A stretch of 8,288 nucleotides of DNA from Burkholderiaceae bacterium (lineage in GTDB: Bacteria > Pseudomonadota > Gammaproteobacteria > Burkholderiales > Burkholderiaceae_D): NCBI GenBank assembly GCA_019752915.1, contig JAIELO010000244.1, positions 1 through 8,288 on the forward strand, in the 5' to 3' direction. Both the position numbers and the translations under genes were made by a program. The number at the start of each line of letters is the position of its first letter. The first letter of the stretch is position 1. Under the pieces are notes generated by a model. The model did not search any database and had not been told where the DNA came from. It saw only the letters and a list, made by a program, of their open reading frames with translations. Shown piece by piece: positions 1 to 5,120 of this stretch.

Positions 1-119
1 CCTTCGAACGATTCTTCGACAAATTCACCGAAACCGAGCTGGAACACCAGCGGTTGCACCAGCGTTTCAAACAACCAGCCCTGGGCCAGGCCCAGCCAGT
101 CGGACAATGCTTGCATCAT
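1..119 (-). CDS. Possible sterol desaturase / fatty acid hydroxylase family protein, N-terminal fragment
   Basis: Only the first 39 codons lie in the window; the gene runs off the left edge. The peptide begins MMQALSDWLGLAQGW and continues with an amphipathic/hydrophobic stretch and an acidic patch (EFVEES). From memory this resembles the N terminus of Burkholderiales sterol desaturase family proteins (membrane di-iron hydroxylases). None of the diagnostic His-box motifs are inside the window, so the name is tentative. Two consecutive ATGs (117-119 and 114-116) overlap the TGA of the upstream deacetylase gene (116-118). No Shine-Dalgarno sequence is visible before them, so translation probably depends on coupling to the deacetylase gene. 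It would be the third gene of the minus-strand unit. An unrelated small membrane protein cannot be excluded. Confidence 0.45.
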   Translation of the reverse strand, partial: MMQALSDWLGLAQGWLFETLVQPLVFQLGFGEFVEESFE

Positions 120-1186
120 GGACGTTTAAAGGAAGAGGAGTAATCCGGATGATCGCGCAGCGTGGCGAAGCAGAAGCCGCGCTGGCTTAACCCGGTAATC
201 AGCGGTTCAAGATTGGCGGGCGCCCAGGCATCCTTGCGCGACCAGATGCCCATATGGATCAGCACAATATCGCCGCCACGCAGATCGCGCAGCGACTTCG
301 CCAGCAGACTGGCATTCGAGTATTTTTCGCTGGGCAGTTCGTCGCCCGAAAAGCCGGCCGGCGACCAGCCCACGTGGCTATACCCACAGCTACGCGCCGC
401 CGCCAGCGCACGTGGCGAAGTGCGACCTGCCGGTGCGCGCCAGAGCGGGTCGAGATGGCTGCCGGTGAGCTCCACGAAACGCTGGTCGACGCGGCGGATT
501 TCGCCACAATACTGCTCGGGAGTGAGCGAGCGCAGCTTGCCTGCACTGGCGCCGAATCCGGGCTTGACCTCGAGCTGGCCGGCTTTGCCATCGCGCACCA
601 GCACATCATGGTCAAAGGTGTGCGAGCCGATCACATGACCTTCGGCCAGCCGGGCTTTCCAGTACGGCCCCCAGGATGGATCGAGCGAGTAATCGCCGTT
701 GACGGTTTTTTCGTTGGCCAGGAAGAAGCTGGCCTTGATGCGGTGTTTCTGCAGCGTTTCCGCAATCAGCGTAGCCTGGGCCTGACTGCCGGTGTCAAAG
801 GTCAGATAGATATTGCCACGGCATTGGGACGGCGGCTGCGCTGCGGTAGCGGCTTTCGACTGCGTGGAGGCTGGAGTTTGAGCAGGCATTTGAGCTGGAC
901 CGGCGGCTGCCACGGCGCTGGAAACTGGCATCGAAGCGGCAGCTGCCGCGGGCATCACGGCCATCATGGCGGCACCGGGCGTGCTGTCGGCAGTGATTTT
1001 TGCTGCTTGCACAGCCGCTGCAGGCGCGGCTGCTGCTTTGACTACTGCAGCGGGGCGCGCCCCGTAGGCGGCGGCCACCCCGGCCGCACGCGCCTCGGCG
1101 GCGCGCCGTGCCACGCCTGATTCCGCCTGTGCGAGCGCCGGCGCAAGCGCCAGTGCACACAGCGTCAGGGTGGCAGTGCGGCGCAT
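116..1186 (-). CDS. Secreted polysaccharide deacetylase family protein (CE4/NodB fold), Ala-rich linker, altered metal motif
   Basis: 356 aa. Residues 1-22 form a signal peptide ending ALAQA. Residues about 23-118 are a low-complexity Ala/Pro-rich linker. The NodB-type domain occupies about 124-345. Family motifs seen are: TFDTG (D131; normally TFDDG), SHTFDH (H189 and H193, metal-binding pair), WRAPAG (R250, P252, G254), the GWSP segment (W274) and LIHMG (H311). CE4 enzymes remove N- or O-acetyl groups from chitin-like sugars, peptidoglycan or exopolysaccharide with a divalent metal. Here the metal-ligand Asp of motif 1 is Thr (T132), while the first Asp, both His and the C-terminal His remain. 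Activity may be altered or metal binding may use another residue. The protein should be periplasmic or secreted. The ATG shares one base with the stop of the upstream beta-propeller gene (TGATG), and its own stop overlaps the next gene. The substrate is unknown. Confidence 0.88.
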   Translation of the reverse strand: MRRTATLTLCALALAPALAQAESGVARRAAEARAAGVAAAYGARPAAVVKAAAAPAAAVQAAKITADSTPGAAMMAVMPAAAAASMPVSSAVAAAGPAQMPAQTPASTQSKAATAAQPPSQCRGNIYLTFDTGSQAQATLIAETLQKHRIKASFFLANEKTVNGDYSLDPSWGPYWKARLAEGHVIGSHTFDHDVLVRDGKAGQLEVKPGFGASAGKLRSLTPEQYCGEIRRVDQRFVELTGSHLDPLWRAPAGRTSPRALAAARSCGYSHVGWSPAGFSGDELPSEKYSNASLLAKSLRDLRGGDIVLIHMGIWSRKDAWAPANLEPLITGLSQRGFCFATLRDHPDYSSSFKRP

Positions 1187-2157
1187 CAGATACGCGGGGC
1201 CGAGTTAAAGAAGAACACCCCGTGCGGCGACCGACCGACCGGGATCATCTTGATGATTTTGCGGCTGGCGATGTCGATCACCGCCACTTTTTTAATCCAG
1301 CGCAGAGTTGTCCACATGGTTTTACCATCCGCCGTCACTTCCATACAATCGGGACCACCGGGCACGTTAATCTGGCCCACATTTTCCAGTGTCTTCTGAT
1401 CAATAATATTAATCGAATTCGACACGCGGTTGGAAACGAAAATATGCCGTCCATCGCCGGCAGCGCGGAAATTGTGGGTTCCCATGCCGGTTTTGATACG
1501 CTTGACGATTTTCTGGGTGCGCCAGTCGATCACTTCCACCACATCGCTGCCCATAATTCCCACCAGCAGATGCTTGTCATCGGGGGTCATCGAAATCCCT
1601 GCCGGCAGCTTACCGACCGACATCGTCCACTTCACCGTCTGGGTCTGCAGATCGATGGCGCTGACCTGATCGCTGCCCTGCTGGGTAATGAACACCATAT
1701 TGCTGGCCGCATTGAAGGCCATATGGCTCGGCAGCTTTGCCAGTGGTAAGCGCTTGCTCAGGGTCAGATTAGTGCCGTCATAGCGATACAGGTCGACACG
1801 GTCGAGACGCAGCGAATTCGACACCAGCCACTTCTGGTCTGGCGAAAAACCGATCTGGTAAGGATCGAGGATATCCTTGATGGTGCGCTGGATCTGGCCG
1901 CTTTTCGGATCGAGGAAGATCAGCTCGTTGCCCACCGAACTGGCCACGATCAGGGATTTATTATCGGGGGTAGCCATCAGGTGATGCGGTTCCTTCCCGA
2001 CCGGGAAAGTTCCAAGATCCTGATAGGAATCCTGATCGAGCAACTGCACGGTAGCGTCACGCGAATTGAGTACAACCACGACATTGGCCTGCACGCTACT
2101 GACCGCGGTCAGGGCACAGACACAGGAAAGGGCAAAACGGCGGAAACTGCGGAGCAT
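1186..2157 (-). CDS. Periplasmic YVTN-family beta-propeller repeat protein (YncE-like)
   Basis: 323 aa. A Sec signal peptide covers about residues 1-24 (cleavage probably after VQA). The rest consists of about seven roughly 40-residue beta-propeller blades. Each follows the pattern VGxxPxxxxxTPDxKxLxVxxxxxNxxxxIDxxTxxVxxxI, for example VGKEPHHLMATPDNKSLIV, VGKLPAGISMTPDDKHLLV and VGRSPHGVFFFN at the end. Proteins of this family are usually ligand-, metal- or protein-binding scaffolds and seldom enzymes, so no specific role can be read from the sequence. It is the first gene of the minus-strand unit, and its TGA (1186-1188) overlaps the ATG of the deacetylase gene. No convincing Shine-Dalgarno sequence precedes the ATG at 2155-2157, but the signal peptide begins exactly there. 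A possible -10 box (TAAAAT, 2188-2193, minus strand) lies about 30 bp upstream. Confidence 0.88.
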   Translation of the reverse strand: MLRSFRRFALSCVCALTAVSSVQANVVVVLNSRDATVQLLDQDSYQDLGTFPVGKEPHHLMATPDNKSLIVASSVGNELIFLDPKSGQIQRTIKDILDPYQIGFSPDQKWLVSNSLRLDRVDLYRYDGTNLTLSKRLPLAKLPSHMAFNAASNMVFITQQGSDQVSAIDLQTQTVKWTMSVGKLPAGISMTPDDKHLLVGIMGSDVVEVIDWRTQKIVKRIKTGMGTHNFRAAGDGRHIFVSNRVSNSINIIDQKTLENVGQINVPGGPDCMEVTADGKTMWTTLRWIKKVAVIDIASRKIIKMIPVGRSPHGVFFFNSAPRI

Positions 2158-2187
2158 GGAAAAGTCGCTTGTAGGGGCAAAACGCTT

Positions 2188-2193
2188 ATTTTA
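2188..2193 (-). promoter_or_regulatory. Candidate -10 box for the beta-propeller/deacetylase operon
   Basis: On the minus strand these bases read TAAAAT (5 of 6 against TATAAT). They would place transcription start near 2180, about 24 nt before the ATG at 2157. No good -35 hexamer is present at 16-18 bp upstream (CTTCTC is the best), so this is a weak or activator-dependent assignment. Confidence 0.35.
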
Positions 2194-2232
2194 CGTGCAA
2201 ACGCCGCAGCGAGAAGCGTCGTGCCACAATTA

Positions 2233-2260
2233 TTCACCCACTCTGGCGCCCTGCTACAAT
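2233..2260 (+). promoter_or_regulatory. Candidate sigma-70 promoter for the FKBP gene
   Basis: TTCACC (2233-2238) and TACAAT (2255-2260) are separated by 16 bp. TACAAT matches the -10 consensus at 5 of 6 positions, and the -35 is weak (4 of 6). Transcription would start near 2267, giving a leader of about 30 nt before the ATG at 2298. The promoter sits back to back with the minus-strand -10 box at 2188-2193 in a 140-bp divergent region. Confidence 0.5.
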
Positions 2261-2297
2261 GCCGGCCTGTCTTTAACCCTCTTTTTGAAGGATCACC

Positions 2298-2654
2298 ATG
2301 AGCACCATCACCACCGGCTCCGGCCTGCAATACATCGAACTGAGCGTCGGCGAAGGCGCTGAAGCACGTGCCGGCCAGAACGTCACCGTGCACTACACCG
2401 GCTGGCTGCAGAACGACGACGGCAGCAAGGGTTCGAAATTTGACTCCAGCAAAGACCGCAATGATCCATTCGAATTCGCACTGGGCGCCGGCATGGTCAT
2501 CCGCGGCTGGGACGAAGGCGTACAAGGCATGAAAGTTGGCGGCGCCCGTCAACTGATCATCCCATCGGAACTGGGCTACGGCTCGCGCGGCGCTGGCGGC
2601 GTGATCCCACCCAACGCCACCCTGATCTTCGACGTCGAACTGCTGGGCGTTTAA
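2298..2654 (+). CDS. FKBP-type peptidyl-prolyl cis-trans isomerase
   Basis: 118 aa, a single stand-alone FKBP domain with no signal peptide, so probably cytoplasmic. It catalyses cis-trans isomerisation of X-Pro bonds and assists protein folding. The FK506-pocket residues of FKBP12 are all recognisable: Y33 (VHYTGWL), F48-D49 (KFDSS), F58, V67-I68-W71 (GMVIRGWDEG), Y94 (LGYGSRG), I103 and F111 (LIFDVELLG). The length and the GVIPPNATLIFDVEL ending fit the short Neisseria/Burkholderiales-type FKBPs, without the SlyD/FkpB insert-in-flap domain. The start is fixed by GAAGGA (2287-2292), 5 nt before the ATG. It appears monocistronic and converges on the anti-sigma-like gene. No U-tract terminator is visible in the 108-bp gap. 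Confidence 0.95.
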   Translation: MSTITTGSGLQYIELSVGEGAEARAGQNVTVHYTGWLQNDDGSKGSKFDSSKDRNDPFEFALGAGMVIRGWDEGVQGMKVGGARQLIIPSELGYGSRGAGGVIPPNATLIFDVELLGV

Positions 2655-2762
2655 TCAGCAAACAGGCAGCGCACCCGAGCTCGGTGACTGCGCCCCGCTC
2701 CGCTGCGGGCACAATCACCATGCCGATGCACGCACCGCAACAAGCGCGGCGCGCGCTGCCGA

Positions 2763-3545
2763 CTAGCGATGCCAGTTGCGCTGCAGCGCCTGCTCTTCTT
2801 CCTGCGCATCGAGTGGCGCTCCCGCGCGGCGCTCGGCAATGGCCTCCTGCAGCGCTTTCGGCATATCGCCCGTGGCGCTGCGATGACTCCCCAGCGCCGG
2901 CACCGCCCGCCCATTCTGCACCAGCAACGGTATGCGCCAGGCCGCGACATCCCGGCAGGCCAGCCCCGTCAGATCCTGCTGCTTACCGAGCAGGCTGAAA
3001 CTGCGGCAATACTCGCCCTCCTGACTGACAAAGCTCTGACCGATGCGCAATTCGCCGCCGGCCGGGGCGGTGCCACCGAGTTGCTGATTCAGCGCCGCCA
3101 GCAAGTTGCCTTGCGCCAGCAGGCTACCATCCTGTGTCGCCAGCAGCGGCGTAAGCGGGGTCGCGAGCACCACGCGGTTAGGCAGTAACTGCTTCACCGC
3201 ATACAGCCCCAGCGCACACATGCCGATCGCCACCAGCGCCACCAGCGCTACCACCAGCCATTCGCGCGCGCTGCGGCGCTGCTTGCCCGCCTTGCGCGCT
3301 GCAGCAGCGCGTTCCGCACGAACCCCGGCCAGTTGCACCACTTTGGCGCTTCCGGCCACGGCGCTCGCACGCTCCGCGGGATGCATCTGAGCTAGTCGCC
3401 GCGCCAGTCCGCGATCATTCAGCAGGGCAGCCTCCAGCGCCCGGCAGGTGCCCGCATCGAGCACGCCATCGACATAGTCCTGCAAGTTCTGATCAGTAAA
3501 GCTGATTGTTCTATCCATGGTGCTGTCATCATAAACCTTTTTCAC
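2763..3545 (-). CDS. Anti-sigma factor-like single-pass transmembrane protein
   Basis: 260 aa from the GTG at 3543-3545, or 251 aa from an in-frame ATG at 3516-3518. The GTG has AGGA on the minus strand 4 nt upstream, while the ATG has no Shine-Dalgarno sequence. MDRTISFTDQ is, however, a natural-looking N terminus, so both starts remain possible. Residues about 14-56 (DQNLQDYVDGVLD...) resemble the anti-sigma/zinc-finger-less N-terminal domain of RsiW/PrtR-like regulators. A basic stretch (RKAGKQRRSAR) precedes one TM helix at about 97-118. The C-terminal periplasmic half carries C180 and C197 in the pattern GEYCRSF...GLACRDVAAW, seen in Burkholderiales and Pseudomonas anti-sigma proteins. 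Such proteins hold an ECF sigma factor at the membrane. No sigma gene adjoins it here, since HU is divergent and FKBP convergent. Confidence 0.72.
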   Translation of the reverse strand: MKKVYDDSTMDRTISFTDQNLQDYVDGVLDAGTCRALEAALLNDRGLARRLAQMHPAERASAVAGSAKVVQLAGVRAERAAAARKAGKQRRSAREWLVVALVALVAIGMCALGLYAVKQLLPNRVVLATPLTPLLATQDGSLLAQGNLLAALNQQLGGTAPAGGELRIGQSFVSQEGEYCRSFSLLGKQQDLTGLACRDVAAWRIPLLVQNGRAVPALGSHRSATGDMPKALQEAIAERRAGAPLDAQEEEQALQRNWHR

Positions 3546-3620
3546 AGTGTCCTGCAGCCCGCAACGACGGGGCCAATTTTGCGTCGCAGCGTGGCGCGGT
3601 AGCTACTACAAGGCTTACTT

Positions 3621-3685
3621 CGAACGGAAACCATTACATTTAACAATATTTATGCTAATCTGCGCGCTCTAATAACCAAGGAGGT
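3621..3685 (+). promoter_or_regulatory. AT-rich promoter region and strong ribosome binding site of the HU gene
   Basis: The sequence upstream of the HU gene switches from GC-rich to AT-rich at about 3631-3660, with several overlapping -10-like hexamers (TATGCT at 3651-3656, GCTAAT at 3654-3659). No single -35/-10 pair stands out. AAGGAGGT at 3678-3685 is a perfect anti-16S complement, 4 nt before the ATG, as expected for a very abundant protein. The divergent anti-sigma-like gene shares this 144-bp gap. Confidence 0.5.
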
Positions 3686-3689
3686 AGTA

Positions 3690-3977
3690 ATGAAAAAAGG
3701 CGAATTAATTGCAGAATTTGCGAAACGCACTGACGTGTCCGCTGCTGCCGCCAACACCGCGGTCAACACCCTGATCGCCATCATCACCGAGCGTCTGAAA
3801 AAAGGCGACACGGTCGGCATCACCGGCTTCGGCACCTTCTCCGTCGCGAAACGCGCAGCCCGTAAAGGCCGCAACCCGGCCACCGGCGAAGCGATCAAGA
3901 TCGCTGCGTCGAAAACGCCTAAGTTCTCGGCTGGCGCGACCCTGAAATCGGCTGTGAACCCGACCAAGAAAAAATAA
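3690..3977 (+). CDS. HU-family DNA-binding nucleoid protein
   Basis: 95 aa, the usual size for HU/IHF subunits. HU dimers bind and bend DNA without strong sequence preference and compact the nucleoid. Seen here are the N-terminal helical dimerisation half (MKKGELIAEFAKRTDVS...), the turn GFGTF at 46-50, and the DNA-intercalating beta-arm with RNP (61-63) followed by ATGEAI. The C-terminal tail is Lys-rich (PTKKK). Bases and codons fit a highly expressed gene, and the ribosome binding site (3678-3685) is perfect. It is an HU-like paralogue of the type common in Burkholderiales; whether it is the principal HupB cannot be told from this window. It seems monocistronic, with a structured terminator directly downstream. 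Confidence 0.95.
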   Translation: MKKGELIAEFAKRTDVSAAAANTAVNTLIAIITERLKKGDTVGITGFGTFSVAKRAARKGRNPATGEAIKIAASKTPKFSAGATLKSAVNPTKKK

Positions 3978-4055
3978 GTCACTCGTGACATCGTGCCCGT
4001 CCGGGCACCGGTAGCGGCGGCCCCTGTTGCAGACAGCGGCCGCCGCGCTGTTTTT
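3978..4055 (+). terminator. Three successive hairpins ending in a rho-independent terminator after the HU gene
   Basis: Directly after the stop lie GTCAC-TC-GTGAC (3978-3989) and GTGCCC-GTCC-GGGCAC (3993-4008). They are followed by a 9-bp GC stem, GCGGCGGCC (4014-4022) with GGCCGCCGC (4038-4046). Its loop can extend by CTGT/ACAG pairing (4024-4027 with 4033-4036). A T-run (4051-4055) follows 4 nt after the stem. The last hairpin plus T-run is a good intrinsic terminator; the first two may protect the 3' end of the mRNA. Confidence 0.75.
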
Positions 4056-4131
4056 GAGGAGTCCCTCTAGCAGCAATTGGCAGCGCTGCGGTTATGATGG
4101 CGTCTAACCTAAGCCCCCTTGAGGAGACACC

Positions 4132-4383
4132 ATGAGTTTAGATGCACAATTTGCCCAGGCCCAGCTGGAATCGAAAAACCTGCCTGAGCGTCCGGACAAC
4201 ATGACGCTGCTGAAGATCTACGCCCTGTTCAAGCAAGCCTCGAGCGGCGACGCCAGCGGCGACCGTCCCGGCTTCACCGACATGGTCGGCCGCGCCAAAT
4301 TCGACGCCTGGGCCGCCCTGACCGGCACCTCGCAGGACGACGCCAAACAACAGTACATCGACCTGATCGAAGATCTGAAGTAA
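4132..4383 (+). CDS. Acyl-CoA-binding protein (ACBP)
   Basis: 83 aa, a complete ACBP domain. ACBPs bind medium- and long-chain acyl-CoA esters in the cytoplasm and buffer or deliver them to lipid metabolism. The four-helix signature is intact: YALFKQ (Y30, K34, Q35), the ASGDRPG turn (42-47), the AKFDAW segment (K56, W60) and Y75 in the last helix. These match the CoA-contacting Tyr/Lys residues of animal ACBP. GAGGAG (4121-4126) is 5 nt before the ATG. TATGAT (4093-4098) is a possible -10, without a convincing -35. ACBP is common in eukaryotes and patchy in bacteria. Proximity to a PHA-system protein and PhaZ suggests, but does not prove, a role in acyl-CoA traffic for storage polymer. Confidence 0.93.
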   Translation: MSLDAQFAQAQLESKNLPERPDNMTLLKIYALFKQASSGDASGDRPGFTDMVGRAKFDAWAALTGTSQDDAKQQYIDLIEDLK

Positions 4384-4393
4384 ATCAAGAATC

Positions 4394-4560
4394 AACCCGG
4401 GGTCAGATCCGACATCCGGACACGAGCTTATCCGTAGTTGCCGCTGCAAGACTTCCGGACAGGCCCGGAAGTTCTTGAGCGGCACGCTGACACGGCGACC
4501 TTCCCGAATCAGTCAACAACAGATCAGTCCGTGTCCGGATGTCGGATCTGACCCCGGTTT
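4394..4560. repeat. 167-bp nested inverted-repeat element (REPIN/MITE-like) between convergent genes
   Basis: Perfect 28-bp inverted arms lie at 4397-4424 and 4530-4557. They extend to 31 bp with one mismatch (4394-4424 with 4530-4560). Each arm carries GGGGTCAGATCC and TCCGGACA. Inside the 105-bp spacer is a second long imperfect hairpin, 4439-4458 with 4465-4484 around a 6-nt loop, also containing TCCGGACA (4454-4461). The element starts 10 bp after the ACBP stop and ends on the base next to the stop codon of the minus-strand PHA-system gene. Arms beginning GGGGTCAGA are, from memory, typical of REP elements mobilised by RAYT (Y1-type) transposases in Proteobacteria. No transposase is in this window. 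On the plus strand the outer hairpin is followed by TTTTT (4558-4562), so it may double as a terminator. Confidence 0.85.
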
Positions 4561-4839
4561 TTAGCTGGCGAAGACGCGCTGCATTTTGTCCTTGAGCTTG
4601 CTCTCGACGACGGCGGCGAAGGCGCCGTAGAACAGGCCGAGGGTCAACTGGACCTGCGCCTGATTCGGCGTCAGCGTCAGTTTGCCGTCCACGCCGCTGC
4701 GTTCGAAAGACAGCACGTCGCCATCCCAGCGGCAGCTCAGTTCGAATTGTTCGGCCAGCTTATCGACCACTTGTTGCGCTGCGGCGCGCGCTTGCTCAGG
4801 CGCCAGCTGGTGCGCCTGCACGATGTTGATGTCCGCCAT
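4561..4839 (-). CDS. Polyhydroxyalkanoic acid system family protein (PHA granule region protein)
   Basis: 92 aa starting MADINIVQAHQL. The ATG (4837-4839) is chosen because AAGGAG lies on the minus strand at 4848-4853, 8 nt upstream. The frame stays open further upstream, but that extension has no ribosome binding site and unconvincing composition. The small domain has an N-terminal helix rich in Ala/Gln (APEQARAAAQQVVDKLAEQF), a beta-meander (CRWDGDVLSFERSGVDGKL) and a C-terminal amphipathic stretch (YGAFAAVVESKLKDKMQRVF). This matches, from memory, the PHA-gran_rgn family found beside PHA synthesis or granule genes; its biochemical function is not established. Its stop codon abuts the 167-bp inverted-repeat element. 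A possible -10 (GATAAT, minus strand 4867-4872) sits about 28 bp upstream. Confidence 0.8.
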   Translation of the reverse strand: MADINIVQAHQLAPEQARAAAQQVVDKLAEQFELSCRWDGDVLSFERSGVDGKLTLTPNQAQVQLTLGLFYGAFAAVVESKLKDKMQRVFAS

Positions 4840-4866
4840 GGGCGACTCTCCTTGTGTGACAAAGCC

Positions 4867-4872
4867 ATTATC
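4867..4872 (-). promoter_or_regulatory. Candidate -10 box for the PHA-system gene
   Basis: Read on the minus strand these bases are GATAAT (5 of 6 against consensus), in the context GGCATGATAATGG. They would put the start of transcription near 4860, about 20 nt before the ATG. No good -35 is visible at normal spacing. The 281-bp gap between this gene and fdxA contains nothing else gene-like on the left side. Confidence 0.4.
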
Positions 4873-4988
4873 ATGCCAGTTGCCTCGGACGCACGCTAGC
4901 CCGCCAGCCCCGCCACACTGTCCGCAGTCGCCCGACGCCACTGCCGCAGCCCCACCCTGCGCCCCTGTCGCGTGCCCGGAACGAATTT

Positions 4989-5011
4989 GCTTATATGTAT
5001 TGTATATAAGC
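4989..5011. promoter_or_regulatory. AT-rich palindrome upstream of the fdxA promoter, possible operator
   Basis: GCTTATAT (4989-4996) and ATATAAGC (5004-5011) are perfect 8-bp inverted arms around the 7-bp spacer GTATTGT. It is an AT-rich island in a GC-rich stretch and ends 5 bp before the -35 box of the putative fdxA promoter. The size and symmetry fit a dimeric regulator site. Which regulator cannot be told from the sequence. Confidence 0.5.
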
Positions 5012-5016
5012 GCAAT

Positions 5017-5045
5017 TTGTGAGAAATAGCGAATTACCTTAAAAT
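5017..5045 (+). promoter_or_regulatory. Probable sigma-70 promoter of fdxA
   Basis: TTGTGA (5017-5022) and TAAAAT (5040-5045) are separated by exactly 17 bp and match consensus at 4 and 5 of 6 positions. Transcription would begin near 5052, leaving a leader of about 70 nt before the ATG at 5121. This is the best promoter in the window. Confidence 0.6.
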
Positions 5046-5120
5046 ACAGTGCTTTGCTGAGCTTAGCCGGGCATTGCCATGCCGCCGACGCCGCTGCACA
5101 CCAACATTGATAGGACTGTT

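Noticed and set aside
254..1120. Long open frame on the plus strand opposite the deacetylase gene (288 codons)
   Set aside because: The minus-strand frame has a signal peptide and CE4 motifs. The plus-strand product is rich in Arg/Gly/His with no recognisable domain, as expected from antisense of GC-rich coding DNA.
2298..2362. HHHHR-type peptide in an overlapping frame across the FKBP start
   Set aside because: It comes from reading the repeated caccatcacc codons of the FKBP N terminus in another frame and is not a His-tag or vector scar.
2655..2762. Possible bidirectional terminator between the FKBP and anti-sigma-like genes
   Set aside because: CACCCGAGC/GCTCGGTG and CCCGC/GCGGG can form small stems, but neither is followed by a T-run in either direction, so I do not call an intrinsic terminator.
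4840..4941. N-terminal extension of the PHA-system protein by 34 codons
   Set aside because: A strong AAGGAG lies 8 nt before the internal ATG at 4839, and the extension has Gly/Cys-rich, non-conserved-looking sequence without its own ribosome binding site.
5079..5120. Upstream in-frame ATG for fdxA
   Set aside because: AGGA lies 5 nt before the ATG at 5121, and FdI-type ferredoxins begin just before the VVTxxC motif. The extra 14 residues have no counterpart that I know.
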